A DNA stretch of 64,000 nt from Dirofilaria immitis (GCA_024305405.1 JAKNDB010000104.1:620001-684000); one strand, 5' to 3'. Numbered from the stretch's first letter, positions 39,711 to 53,330 are shown. Translations and numbers: made by a program. Notes: generated from the letters alone by a model not told the origin.

Positions 39711-41562
39711 AAATTTATGAGATTTTTAGAAACCTTCCGTCCACTCATATTGTTCTCAAATGCATGAAAATTAATATAAATTTTATAAAATAGAATTTGT
39801 TTTAAAAATATGTATATTAAATATAATAATATAGAATAAAATTCTCGCATAAATTCAATTAACATCTGCAAAATTGAAAATATAATCAAAAATTTATATT
39901 TTAGTAGGTAAGTCAACAGCGTTTTACAGTTTTTCTTTTTTTTCGTGTCTCTAAATGAATTATTAGGACTACAGGTTAATGAAGGATTAATCTCATCTGA
40001 TCCTGAAAATATCCGAAAAAAACAGAAATTGGAAATGCTCTTATATTGAAGAAATAAAGATTAAAAATCAGATTAAAAGCCGAATCAAAGTTAATATTTC
40101 TCTCGTTTTTTAAAAAAAAAGCATTAGAAATATCAAATATTAGAAAAATAGGATAAAGGTCGCTGATTTTTGATTTCAAAATCAGTTATTTCTTTATTGA
40201 AATTTGAAATCTAAACAATGAGAGATTAAAATCTCAAATTCAAATTCAAATATCTACCTATTGCAGAATGATTCATTTTATTTATCTTTTCTTCTACTTT
40301 CCGACTTTCCTCTTTTTTTTATATTTGCGATTGATTCGAAAATATCGCGTTGAATATTGGATTTCTGAGAAAAATCATAGAATTAAGATATATAGCAATA
40401 AATCTATTTAACAAATTTTGTCTTTCATACATTATATGCATATTACGACCGAATATTCTGAAATTATACGTTTGATACGTTCATATCTTTGATATTTATT
40501 GCAATAGATCAATATAAGATGTGCTGAAGAATTACGAATATTATTCTCAAAAACGATAAAACATTTATGTGGAATCAGCGTAATAATTCATATAATATGT
40601 TAATGGCAGATAAAGAATACGTATCACCGATTGATTCATCGATCCATCTCTTTCATTGATAGTCTTCGTGGAAGTTTTCAAATCTGTTGTAATGACTTCG
40701 ATCATTTCTTATTATAATTAAATTTCAATGTCTTTATTCCACTCGATCAATTGACCAACAATGAGATCCAGACTATAAAAAGGCAAATGTAATGATAATC
40801 TGTTGGATAATTAAACATCTTTTTGATATATCGATTATTTTCAATCGGAAAGATTACTATTTTTAAAGAAAAAAATTCAAAATTCTAATTCCAAACACTA
40901 AAATTTTTCCAAATTCCAAGTCTCTGGTCCGAACTTCTTCAGCAGTTTTCTTTATTTTAATCTTAACCTATCTTCAAGAAAATTTGGTATATATCTCATG
41001 ATGGATCTTATATAATTCGAATTCTGATAGGTTATGTTTGACCTCTTAATGAATATCTATCATTCTACTTAATCTTAAAAATGATATTTCTTTTAAGTTA
41101 TTCATTGAAGTTCTGCTTGATTCTCTATATGAAAGAATATTATACTAGCACTATAGAACCCAGCAAATATTTTGGCTACCTTTTCTGCCGTTAATAAATT
41201 ATATAAAACAACTTTCTCGTGAGACAGTTCCAGTTTCATATTACGTCTAGTTTGAGAAATATTGCGCCTCAAAATTCGAATTTACATGGTTTGAGAAATA
41301 TTGCGCCTCAAAATTCGAATTTAGAAATTTGTGAGGAAATTGCCGCTTACGTTGTTAGAAGTAGCATAATTATCGCTGTGGTTGAATATGTTTTATTTGT
41401 CAGCTTTTTTTAGGATATTAATGCATATCAGTGTTTTTATCTTGTCATGTTCTGTTTATTCTATAAGCATTTATTTATTTCTATGAGCATTATTACAGAA
41501 TCAAGTATATCCATCTAAACTTATGTATATCTTGAAATAAGACGTATTTGGATTGGTTACTT
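39711..41562. other. Intergenic, protease copy 2 to POLE2
   Basis: The duplicated block ends at 40521. The next 1 kb is AT-rich with no gene supported, apart from the 39-base tandem repeat at 41249. Confidence 0.5.
41249..41326 (+). repeat. 39-bp tandem duplication
   Basis: Two adjacent copies of a 39-base unit (GTTTGAGAAATATTGCGCCT, then CAAAATTCGAATTTA plus three bases). They are identical except for the first base and the final triplet. Confidence 0.9.
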
Positions 41563-44500
41563 ATGCCGACTGATTCGGATGTGGAGAAATTGAGGAAGCA
41601 AGTTCGCAAAGCATTTCAAATGCGTGCGCTCACAATAAGCAAGTAAGCGTCTCTATTTGTTGATTTTTACGTCGCAAAGATCATTTTAATATAATTTCTA
41701 ATTTGCTTTTAATAGTTGTAAAAACTGAGCGTGAATTATGAAAGAGTAGTTTCAAGAGATTCAAATAATTTGTTGGTGCCTATTTATAGAGAGGCTATGG
41801 AATATGCTGTCCAAATTCTGCTGGAATTAGAAGATGAGGAGCAAATTAGATTAATAAACAAAGTCATTGGTATACTGTCGAAGCAGAACGGTATTTTTTA
41901 GTAGCCCTATCTTGCTAATCTACTTTTATGTTCTTTTAAATTGACGCACATTAGATTAACTTATCGTATATCGGATTTAGAACCCACTGTTGAAATAAGG
42001 CGTTGAAAAGTCTGTTCGAATCATTGCAATTTCTGTAATATTCAGACTGTTATTGCCTGTGAAGATGTTTTTGAACATCATCAGAGTGATTTATGAATGT
42101 GGATATAATTCAATAAAAAATTATGGTTTTTCAGCAAGTGTGCCAGTGTTTTCGTTCAATGAATTTAAATCGGCCGTTACCCAATGTGTTACTAATCAGT
42201 CTTCCAAGCAGTTAGTTTTCTTTTTAAAATTAATCTGTCGCTTGTTTAATTGTGCAATGTAAATTATTTGTCGTGGATCAAGCAGATAGTAAAATTTAGC
42301 CACAAGCGATGTCGGCCGCTCTTTAATGATGAATTAAGCGAACTTGAGCACAGTCATATCATTTGCGGTATAATGCTTCCTTAAATTAGGCAAATAATGT
42401 ATTTATAATGCGGAAGGAAATTTTTTATATCCACAGTACGGACAAAGTAGTTGAATAAAGCCGCTACTAAAAGAAGCGTAATTTCTGAATTAGCAGAAAA
42501 TTATGTTGAATCCATTTCATCTTGATCTATTGCGAAAATTTATGACTTCAAACACTGGACATTGCTTGCAGCGATTCTTGTTGTTTCCATTTTATTGATT
42601 GAAATAATTTCTGTTGCAGGGAATTGTTAATCCGTGTAATTGATTTATTTACCGCTCCACGTTTACGGTATAATGAACAACGTAAAATGTTGGCTGCAGT
42701 AGATGGACAAGCATCGGCCATAGGAAAAAGTAGTGATGCGAAGCATTTATATAGAGAACGCTTGAAGTTTGTCATACAGGTTAAGTCACTTTTTAATCTG
42801 TTCAGAATCAGTTTTTTCTTTTTGGTTTTATTATTGTTGAAATATACTAATATAAAAACTAGTTTTGTAAAATACCAATTTTGTTGATTTCTAAAGGTAT
42901 TCATTTTTTGATGGACTGAATAAGCTATAATCTATTTTCAGCGTGCAGTAAGAAGTTCCAGATTTGATGATTATCAATTGTACACTGTAGAAGCTCTGTT
43001 AGGTTCTCCAGAAGAAACGGATAATTCGGTGTTGTTAGGAATGTTAACCCAAAAGAGCCCTGGTGTTTATGAAATCGAAGATCTTACAGGTGAGAGCAGA
43101 CAATGAATTTTATTTTCAGATCGCCGTAAATATAATTGGCAATAACACTTTTTCAATTTCACTATGTATTATGTAGCATAATCGCTCTCATCTGTAAGCA
43201 TAATTTAAATGAAAGAATCATACAAAATTTATAGGTGCTATAGAAGTTGATCTTAAGGAAGCGACTTTCCATAAAGGTCTTTTCACTGATGGTTGCATAA
43301 TGATGCTGGAGGGTCGATGTGTTAGTGGCATATTTCGCGTTAGTGCTGTTGGCCTTGCGCCAATTGAAAATGCCAAGATTACAAGAAATTATTTTGGAGT
43401 AACAAATTGGTTTGGTGGTGAGAGCACAGTCGCCTGCGGGTCGCAAATTCGACTTCGAACGCTGTGTGAACGAAATGATAGAACCAGATTCATTCTCATG
43501 TCAGATGTATGGCTAGATGATTCAAGGGTTAAGTCCTTCTCTTTTCAGAGACATTGGTTGAAACAAAACATCAGTTCATTAAGTTCTTTGTAAGTAGATT
43601 TTCTTGAATCTATAGATAATATTTTGTTTAAAGCTACCATGTTCTCAATTTTTAATTTTTGGCTATTTCAAGATATTGTCATATAAGTTTCTCCATGCTT
43701 CTTTAACAGAAGCAGATATTTTTAGTAAAGGTTTATTTACTGACAGAAAATTTATTATTCGTACTTTGCAATACAGAAAATTATCCAATTATAGTTGATT
43801 GTTGTGTTTTCTCCTTGTTATTTTACTAAATCGGTAGGTGCTTGTGAAATCTTCTTGGAACTTTTCTCTAAGTGACGACTAATCATTCGATCATTCCCTT
43901 TTAACTACTCTCGTCGTTCTGGTTAATCTTGATTCTTTATATGGTGAAAATTTATTTACTCAGTGTTACATAGTCCAACCCAATTTACAGTATATTAGCT
44001 TATGGCGCAAACAAAGTTAATTTACATCCTATCAACTTTAGTACGAAGCTTAGTTTCTTATCAGAATACTTATCATCTATAGCATAATATGCAACACGTT
44101 ATCCTAAGATATTTCTATAAAGATCTTTGATGAAAAATATTTCCTTTTTTCTGACAGATTACTCTTGACTGGCATTATTTTTTCACTTTAACTTTATTTC
44201 TTGGTTACTTTGTAGAAGTTTGTATACATCTTTTACAGAAAAAAAAAAGAAATTATGGTTCTTTAGCATTAACAATATATTAGGATTTTTCGAATAATAC
44301 CTCGACGGATTTAGTAGCGATGCGATGATTCGACTGTAACATAGGAAAACACTCTTTGAAGAAACGAAAAGCATTTTTGATTTATTAATTGGTCCATTTT
44401 CTCGTGAAACCTCACTTTTTAGATATTGAATGCAATTAACGAACTTATATTTGCCTTCACAGATTCCCAACTGCTAGCATTCATTATATGTGGTAATTTC

Positions 44501-46182
44501 TGTTCGCAAGTGGGTACAGCTGATACATATCACCGCATTTATGGTTTGTTTTCTATTATGTTATGTTATTTTATGTAGCTTACCATACCATTTTGTAGTT
44601 TTCTATCGAGAACGATGTCTTTCTTTGGCTTTTTCAGATCGTTCAGCACCTATATAGGCTAGGGCTTGTTTAAGTAACTTTTTTCTTATCTAAGCAGAGA
44701 TATAAGCAGTAATTTTTAATACTAGGTATATTTTTGATAAATCTAATTTTAGATGGATTTCGTCATTTGGCAGGTATTTTGCAAAAGGATATATTTGTTG
44801 GTCGTAATGTTCACTTTATATTCGTTCCCGGTCCAGATGATCCATCATTGAATTCGATACTACCCCGGTGAGTATTTGTAGAAATTTACTTTCAACATAC
44901 ATCGATATATTCTTGCATTGACTTCATCGTTTATTTTTCGTTATTCATCAAATTTTTGATTAATAGCTTTTAAAAGATATTAGTCTTATTTCACATTTTA
45001 ACGATTCTATATATCCATATTTATTGAGACAGTTTATTGTAATTCCAATAAAAATTATTTGGGAAGAATAATTTGGTAATAATGAATTTCCATTTTGATA
45101 TAATATAGCTATCTTATAACTATTTTAAAGTATTTAATTTCTGTTTTTCATCGGATCCAAGCGAATTTGCATGCTTCACTTAATTTTAAGTTAAATGTAG
45201 TTCCTGCTTGTTAATTTGAAAAAGGATCTCCAAGATCATTTTATTCCTGTATTTAAAATTTAAATTTTACTCATGTTTTCAAAATATTATGCTTTACACA
45301 GTTTAACATATTTTATCGTTTCTGTTTGGAGGCCACCGTTACCATTTCAACTTTTCGAATTGATGAAAGATGTGTCGAATTGTTCGTTTGCATCAAATCC
45401 ATGCCGCATACAGTATACCAATCAGGAAATTGTCATCATGCGTTACGATTTAATTGAAAAAATGTGCAGAAATAGTATCCATATGCCATCGATCACTGCC
45501 GACATTCCAGAACATGTGAGACTTTTTTATTTTTCAATATCTTTGTTCTAGAACAAATAGAAAATAGATTTCGATGTTCTTTTTTCTCTGGTCTTAAAGT
45601 CTTAAGGATTCCAGAGCCATTATGATAGTTCTTTTCGAGACTTTTCTGATTTTGTTCTGCATTATGTTGAATTCAAATGTAATCGTCAGTATTTATACTC
45701 AAAATCGTATATCTTTTAAGCTGATGTCTAATAAAATTACTTATTTTAATCATATGTTCATTACTAGTTGAGACATTTTCATAATAATTTTATATGTAGT
45801 CAATTTATAACTTAACGTCATCATTCTTGTAGAAGTTTCTTGATAAATTTGAAATGAAAACCGCAGATTCCATGTATTGATTTGAAAATATTTATTATAG
45901 TTCTGTCATACAATTGCTTCCGTTGGACACTTATCGCCATTACCACTGCATATATCACCTGTTCTTTGGCAAATGGATAGCTACCTTACATTATACCCAT
46001 TACCTGATCTCGTTATCATCGCGGATAAATTTGAACATTTCCACTATCAAGTAGAAAATACTATATTCATTAATCCAGGTTCATTTGCTCGTACAGACCT
46101 CAATTTTTATGTGTATTATCCAGCATTACGTACGGTCGAAGTATGTTCTGCTGATCAGAAAGCCACTGAAACTCTTGAATAA
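41563..46182 (+). CDS. POLE2: DNA polymerase epsilon subunit 2 (B subunit)
   Basis: Ten exons: 41563-41642, 41790-41890, 42135-42210, 42620-42779, 42942-43089, 43235-43589, 44463-44543, 44753-44867, 45332-45515 and 45901-46182. Their sum gives about 527 aa, the length of human POLE2. The protein is the non-catalytic B subunit of the leading-strand replicative polymerase and helps load CMG helicase. Visible blocks: N-terminal VRKAFQMRAL; an OB-fold region (TVEALLGSP, VLLGMLTQ, IEVDLKEATFHKGLFTDGC); then the inactive phosphoesterase domain (FILMSDVWLD, FIICGNFCSQ, FIFVPGPDDPSLNSILPRPP, SNPCRIQYTNQEIVIMR, GHLSPLPLHISPVLW, YPLPDLVIIADKF, INPGSFART). Phases join except between exons 6 and 7. There one extra base is needed, probably in the T4 run at 43542-43545, but the exact splice choice is uncertain. 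The stop gives a C-terminus of TETLE. Confidence 0.94.
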
Positions 46183-48264
46183 CCTGTCGTATTTACTGAA
46201 GAATGACATTTTAAATTGTTAAGGGTCAGTTAATTGAAATTAAACTGTGTGGGAGATGGATGTTTAAATTTCAAAAAATTCATAGATCAAGTTAGTTAGG
46301 TGCAAAGCAATGGATAAAACATTAATTAGGATCGCTGGTTTTATCTGATTTTATTTGTGTTGTCTTGTTTTATTTTTAACTTTCCCACAAAAAGTATTGT
46401 AACAATAAGTGCTACTACTCAAGTTGTAATAGGAAGTTATCTATGTATAACAGAATAACTTTGTACCTCTGAATAAATTCGTTGGGAAAAGCATGTAAAA
46501 CAATAATCAATTATATTTAAAATATAAGCAAAAATAAATAACTTAAAAAATGGATCGAATAATGAGGAAAAAACTAATTTCACATCATATCGATATTCAC
46601 AATGAATACCCAATATAAACATATATTGATATGCTATTATAGCATTCTAAATAATAATATTATCATGATAAAATTAAAAATAAGGACAAGTCAAAGAATC
46701 ATAGCTTGAAAATAAGCAGAGCAATCGACAAATTGATAAAAAACAGTTGTTGAAGAATAATCCATGCGTGCAATCGATATGTGCACTGCTATCCTAGCAA
46801 ATATTTCAAAACAATTACAGTGTTCATGCAACTCATGCGTGTTTAGCTTACATGCATGCTTAGGCTTGCATAAAAGACAAAAGATGCAGAGTAAGTTTAT
46901 CACACTTACACATATAGATTAAATATTGATTTGGCTTGCTATATCTATCTATTCAAGCAGCGATGGCTCTCATATTTTGGAGCTTTATTATGATCACCAA
47001 GCATAGCAAAGCCTGTTCTTTTAGTTGCTAATTTAATTTGTTCGTATTAAAGTAATAAAATTATCAGAATAATCACTGTGATAAATTTATTTGTAACTTT
47101 TGAAAAATATGCCGTCTTTGTAAAGGACAAAACTATTTTAAGCCTTTCGATGCAGCATTTTTCTTCATTGTATTAATTGTTATTTTTGCGGATATTACAA
47201 TACAATATCGCAATTATCAAATTTATTTATTCTAAAAAATCTTTATATTTCTTTCTTATTCAACTTGACAATTAATAAAATTCATGAGATATTTATATGT
47301 TAGAATATTTTCTCTTTTTTTAATTTTAAGCTGTGCTGATTTTAAGCATGATAATTTATAATTATTAATTTGATTAGCTTTTGATTGATGATTTCATTGA
47401 TATATTCGAAATTCAAGATTCACTTATTATAGCTGTATTTTCAAGCCAAATTATTATTAATCTAATTTTTTTTTTTTGAAGTTTCGGAATTTGGCCATGA
47501 GAAGTTTTATTTTCATATAAAAAAAAATTTAAGCCATGAGAAGTTTTATTTTCATATAAAAAAAAATTTAAGCATAAGTAATGATTAGTAGTTAAATATT
47601 ATTGCTCGAAGTTAGTTAAGATAAGATCACTTTTTTTAATAATCATCCCTAATCATTTAGTTGCAGCAATACGATAAAACCCATAAAATTTAAAGTGTGA
47701 GAATTTCCTTAGTTTGAGGTCTCATTATCTAAACTTTATTTTTATTTCTCTATCTATCCAGTAGAAATTATAATTGTGCAAATATTACTGTAATAAATAC
47801 TAGAGTTAGTTTAGACTATTCTTATGTTTCAAGTATTGATTAGTTAAGATAAATTATTTAGAAAATGTTCAAAAAGGAAAGAAGTCGGTAGTTTTATGTA
47901 CGGGGAAGGTGGTGAGTTCTTAAACTTTTATTCGGGAATTCATTCGGGAATTTTTTTCTGTTTGGAATGCATGCTGCAAGTGATGATTGCTAATAATAGG
48001 CTTCATGCAATTAAAATTATGGGTTATGGGTTTCTATATGCAGAAGAAGAAAAGAAAGATGAATGCAAGATGTCGTTGATTTTAAATCATAATGAAATCA
48101 AAAATAGTCATGAAATTTTGATTCCATTCACATCAATAAATTTATAGACAAATTTTTAGAAATTCATTTCTGTTTCATTAAATAATATTAACTATGCTTC
48201 ATCTTTTTTTCTTAAACAATTAAAATTTCTGTTAGGAAATTATGAAATAACGAATTTATTATAG
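46183..48264. other. Intergenic, POLE2 to PICK1
   Basis: 2.1 kb, AT-rich. It holds the 39-base tandem repeat at 47494. A small upstream PICK1 exon may lie here (human PICK1 has about ten residues before EEDKLG), but the candidate ATG at 47896 does not join in phase. No other gene seen. Confidence 0.5.
47494..47571 (+). repeat. 39-bp tandem duplication
   Basis: Two adjacent identical copies of a unit beginning GCCATGAGAAGTTTTATTTT and ending in an A run followed by TTTAA. Confidence 0.9.
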
Positions 48265-51200
48265 ATGGAAGAGGATCGACTGGGAATGTCGATAACAGGT
48301 GATGTTGCTGAGATTATGAAGGATATAAACGGCGTTATCGGTGTATCAATCGGCGGAGGGGCACCATACTGTCCCTGCATCTACGTGGTACAGGTTTTTG
48401 AGAATTCACCGATGGCTTTGGATGGACGAATTCAAGCTGGAGATGAAATTGTTAGGTGGAATTCTCATTTGAAATGATTTAATCAGTTAATCAATCAGTT
48501 AGAATAGAGTCAATAGTGTTAAATATTATAGAAAATGTTCGAGTTTTGAAATTGTGCCGTCTAAATTCTTCACAAAATTGGTCTATTTATATTCATGGAG
48601 ATAAATATGATAAAGCGAATATCAATGAACAAAGTCAAATTTGATTTAAATTAATTAAGACCAATTTTATTATGACAATTTTATTATGATATATTTATTA
48701 TATTTAGTTATATTGTCTAATAGGTAGTATGAATAATTTAATTTATAGTAATATATTGTTTCTAGTATAAATGGTATCCTAGTGAAGGGAGAAAATAAAG
48801 CGGCGGTTGCAAAGATGATCCAGGAAGCAGAAGGACCTGTTAAACTTGGATTCAATATCCTTCATGCTGAAATAATAGACGTATCATTAATATTATAATT
48901 ACGGTTACATAATTATTTTGTTACTTATGATTACATATTATTCAGATTTTTGGTGATTTTAAGACTGTGCATAATGAAGTTAAGATTTGTAATAAACAAA
49001 AAAAAACCTGTAATTCTCAGTATTTGTGTAGCTGTTGTGTAGAAGTGATACAGCCAGATAGAATGAAATTTGTTCTGTATCTTCGTATAATTTTAATTTT
49101 ATAAAGTTGAAAATAATTACTTTTAAAATAGTCCTTATATATGTTGATAAATAGTATGCAAATATTTCATTTATTTACTGATGGCTAATAGATTTGAATA
49201 AATTATTTATTTTCAGGGACATACGTTAGATATAACACTGAAAAAGATGAAACATCGTGTGGTAGAATCAATTACTTCCGAAACTGCTAATGCCTTAGGA
49301 CTATCTCGAGCAATATTATGCAATGATTTGTTGCTTCAGAAGCTTAATCGTTTAGAGCATTGTTCTCAATTGTACAAGAAGCTTATTAAATATTTTGGTG
49401 CTCTGCTCAATTCTCACTATCATATTGCTAGAACTCAAAAGGTTTCTTCTATATTCTCTTTATGAATTACAAGATTTGTTTACAATTAGGCTAGTTCGAG
49501 AAATTAGGCAATAATTTCCATGCTAATATGGGTCTTTTTTTTGTCTTGACTAGTCATCCATCAGATTCCATTTTAGCTCGTTTAGATTCTAAATATCTAA
49601 ATCTAAATGCTATTTGAAGAAGATGAACCTTTTAAAAATCCTTAAATTAATTCTTTCCAATTTTTTATATCGTAATAATAGAAACTGGTTTTTTGAATCG
49701 CACAGAACTTTTTTAAGCAGTTGACGTAGAATATGATTGTTGGAATTTGCTTTTTAATGTGTATTTTTGAGAATGCTTTACTTTGAACTGTCATTTGTCA
49801 TTATCAGTGCATTTGCAGAATTGACGATTGTAATTTTTGAAGAGATGACGAATTTGAAAATTTTTCATTTTATTACTAAAATCATCATCATATTTTCATT
49901 TCAGTTATCATATTTTTATTGTTTATTAATTCTTAAAAGTCTTGAAAATTTTCCGATACCATTTGTTCAAAACAATTTGAACAAATGATATTCATCGATA
50001 CTATGATAAAAGTTGTTGAGAAGAGAAGAGAAAGACTGACACTGACATTGGTAAATATATGGAAATTAGTAAGATGAAATATCAGAATTAAGCATTTTAT
50101 ATCTTTGAAAAGTTCTATTCTGTATATAATTATATTTGCAGAATTTGGTGATTTATTCTGTGAAATAGCCGCACGAGAAAGTTCTATAACAACTAATGAA
50201 GCATTGTCAACATTTGGTAATACACATCGAGCTCTCGAAAAACATACTATAAAGTCAATGAATCATTTTATTGCCTTTTTTCCTAAAACTTATATTCAAA
50301 AGTCGTTTAGAATCAATTTAATAAAGCTAAGTTTATGAAATCATTTTGATTTGGAAACGATCAGATACGTTATTTGATTCTGACTACGGTGAACGAAAAT
50401 AATTTTTGAATTGAACTACGTTATGACTTCTTACTTTAATATTTTAAATTCCTTACTATAAATGAAAAAAAAAGGAAGAAATGTTTTCTGATGCATTAAA
50501 ATGAAGTAGTGAACAGTAAATTGAAATATGAAATGAATAAGTTACTTTAACAATTCAAACATCAGATTATTCATCTTCAAGCAATGATCGATGTCATTAT
50601 TAATGCTATAAATGACCCGATTACACATATCATTATCATTATTGCTAATCTTTGCTTTGTTTTTTTCACGCTTTTCTTTTTTTCCCATGAATTTCATTCG
50701 ACAAGTTTGAATATCGTTCTCTAGATACTTCTTTTAATTCTCTTGAAATTGTTATTTTTACATAAATCATTTTTACGCTTAAAATTTTAGATTGGTGAAA
50801 AGCTTACATCCAATAGTACATGATCTGAAAACATTCGTCGAAAAGGCAATTCCAGATACAAAATTAACTCTGAAAAAATACTTGGATGCCAAATTTGAAT
50901 ATTTGTCATTTTGCTTGAAGTTGAAAGAAATGGATGATGAAGAAATAGAAGCAGCCAGCTTTGATGAAACATTATATCGTGTTGAGACCGGTAATTATGA
51001 ATACAGGTTGGTTGTATAAAAACGGATTGTGCATTTCCTCCAAAATCATACCGACTCATACTTTTTCGTGGGGAACTATGAACACCTTAATGGGACAATC
51101 GACTTTTGATAACAATTTATTTGGGACAATAAATATCCGGATCAAAGGAAAGATTAGATGATACAGTTTGAAAATTCCATGTCTCAACTTTCTTTTTCCT

Positions 51201-51974
51201 TAACTATTGGAAATATTATTGGAATATATTATTGTGCATAAAAAGCGGCTATGGCTTATGAAATTTTTAAAAATTTGATTCTGTAATCCACATTATTTAT
51301 TCCAAACATTTTTAGGCTAATGCTACGCTGCCGACAGAATAGTCATGAGAAATTCATGAAATTACGGAGAGATGTCATGGAAAAGTTGGAATTGTTGGAT
51401 CAGAAACATGGTTTCATATTTTAAAATTATTTCATGCAAAATTAAGTTCAATCTATACAGAATGGATAATGCTTTAATGTTTGACTGTTTTAATGTTGCA
51501 ACTAAAAAATAAGAAGTTTTAAGGGAACAACTCGTTTTTTCTTTTTGCAAAATTTTTAAGAATTCTTCCTAAATCAATCGTAGCAAATTTTTGCAATTAA
51601 TTCGGAATAATTAAGCATAATTAATGATGATGCATTTGCAGTACAAGATATTGGCGTTCAGTTGTCAAATTTTGTGAAAGCTATGATGAAGACACATGCA
51701 GAATGTCGAAATGCTATTTCTGGAGCAAATGGATTATTTCCAATTGATGTTGATCTCGAGCAAGTATGCTATCATAATCATATCATCATCGTGATTACTA
51801 TTAATTGTAATAATAATTATTATTAACGTTGTTAATTAAATATTAACGCAACTTTTTAAACAGATTTTTCATCGATACAATACTAGCGGTCGAATGGATG
51901 AGGAAGGGGAAGAGAATGATATAGCAGAAGTGGCAGAGGAGATGAAACCTGAACATCTACTGGATTTATCTTGA
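48265..51974 (+). CDS. PICK1: PICK1, PDZ-BAR domain trafficking protein
   Basis: Eight exons: 48265-48455, 48766-48880, 49217-49441, 50142-50253, 50791-51006, 51316-51410, 51642-51763 and 51864-51974; about 395 aa (human 415). PICK1 dimerises through its BAR domain on curved membranes, and its PDZ domain binds C-terminal tails of receptors and kinases (PKC alpha, AMPA receptors). The PDZ runs from NGVIGVSIGGGAPYCPCIYV through DGRIQAGDEIVSINGILVKG to AAVAKMIQEAEGPVKLGF. The BAR domain follows: LDITLKKMKHRVVES, ALGLSRAILCNDLLL, AIPDTKLTLKKYLDAKFEYL, MDDEE, YRVETGNYEYRLMLRCRQNS, VMEKLELLDQKHVQDI. The tail is acidic (EEGEENDIAEVAEE), as in vertebrates. The start is the ATG directly after a TTATTATAG acceptor; a short upstream exon could add residues. 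One base is missing at the end of exon 3 (A4 run 49437-49440) for the RTQKEFGDLF junction. Confidence 0.95.
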
Positions 51975-52539
51975 TATTATGAAGAGAACATTTCGGCTCA
52001 ACTGATATGCTTAGACCAAAGAATAAATTTTAGCAGAAATAATTGTTTGTTGTATCCACTCGATTGGTTTAAATCATAGGGAGCTGACCTTTCTGACTGA
52101 CATCTACTATATTAGTCTGTAATAAAAAAATTTTAGATAAGATTCATCTCTGCTATTCAAATTCACTTTAACCCATATTAGAATCAAACACAGAAATGCT
52201 TCAATTTTATCTCTCAAACTCCCATCAATCATATCTGCTATTTTGAGATATTTATCCAACACTTCGCCCTATCATATCATATAATCATCGCATGTCATAG
52301 ATGCACGGATACGAAGAAATTTGATAAGGAATTTTAATGTGAACAAATTTTGCATGCAGAATTTTTTCACTCATCATGGGAGTAAAATACATCTAAAATG
52401 CGAACATAACTAACAATTTCATATGGCAAGAATCATTTGTCTGTGAAAGTATAAAAGAATATTTTTCATTACTCCATTAAAATTATAAGTATTTTTAAAT
52501 TTTAATGGAATTCAATGCAGTAATAGAAGAATGAATGTG
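51975..52539. other. PICK1 3' flank
   Basis: AATAAA at 52022-52027 is a likely poly(A) signal for PICK1. The rest is AT-rich with no gene. Confidence 0.5.
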
Positions 52540-53330
52540 AAGTGAGCATGGCAATGCCTGGCGGTCGAGAGCAAAATCAATTGATCCAAAGGATTTAACG
52601 CTTTAATGACTTCAGAGATCCAGAAGGAGTCTCATGATGAAGTTCACTCGGGCACCATCACTATCGATGATGGAAGGACGAGAATGACAAACTGCTTCTA
52701 ATGGCGCAATTAGCTATCGTCACCTTCCCTCGATTTTCTCTTTTCCCTCCTATAAGGCCGACAAGAAGAATGGCGCAAATGCTGTATGCGATACGACACA
52801 GGACATAGGACAATTCAAAGGTTACAGGTGACTAGAGAAAGAGGAAGGTAGACAAGCTCAGGCGGGTAGGGCAAATGCGCATTCACCGATAGATAGTTCC
52901 TTCGGTGATGCGGCAGCGCTATTGACATATGCGCTCCAACCATTACTCTCCATCATGCTATACGCTTTGTTATTTATTCTCTGCTATAGGCGCAAATGTT
53001 CTCCATTTCTCCCTTTCTTTCTCTGATCCTTTCTTTTCCTTTTCATGTCAGGATGCATCTATGATAGGATGGAGGAGTGGGGCACCTGCTGATGACACAA
53101 CTGCGCCTCTCACCCTTAAACAACTCTTCCTTCCTTCGACAGCTTCCCTCCCGTATCCGTTCTACTTCAACCACTGCAAGCAATCACCGACATCAACTTC
53201 ATCGCTTTCATTTTTTCTACTTGTGGAATGTTATAAAGCTAAAGCTTATTGTGCATGCATGCATACATTTATGCATGCTTATTTGCATTCATGCATTCAT
53301 CTTGCATGCGATCCATGTAAAATTAGTAAG
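52540..53330. other. Compositional island of higher GC between PICK1 and the FLYWCH gene
   Basis: About 800 bases are clearly richer in G and C than anything around them (for example GGCGGTCGAGAGC, TGATGCGGCAGCGC, CAGGCGGGTAGGGC). Two overlapping open frames (52929-53345 and 53077-53334) have no recognisable domain and look like by-products of the composition. The right end holds ATGCAT-rich sequence (53246-53310). It may be a regulatory region or an undetected RNA; I cannot tell. Confidence 0.5.

Larger units (their letters stand above)
35115..40521 (+). repeat. Direct duplication, copy 2 (5.4 kb, contains aspartic protease)
   Basis: Near-identical to 18340-23744. The offset drifts between 16775 and 16778 because of one-base run-length differences. 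The inter-copy interval (23745-35114) holds U1-C and the retroelement palindrome. Confidence 0.97.

Noticed and set aside
47896..48147. ATG at 47896 as the first exon of PICK1
   Set aside because: MYGEG followed by a GT donor is tempting, but joining it to the exon at 48265 gives the wrong frame. The ATG at 48265 is kept.
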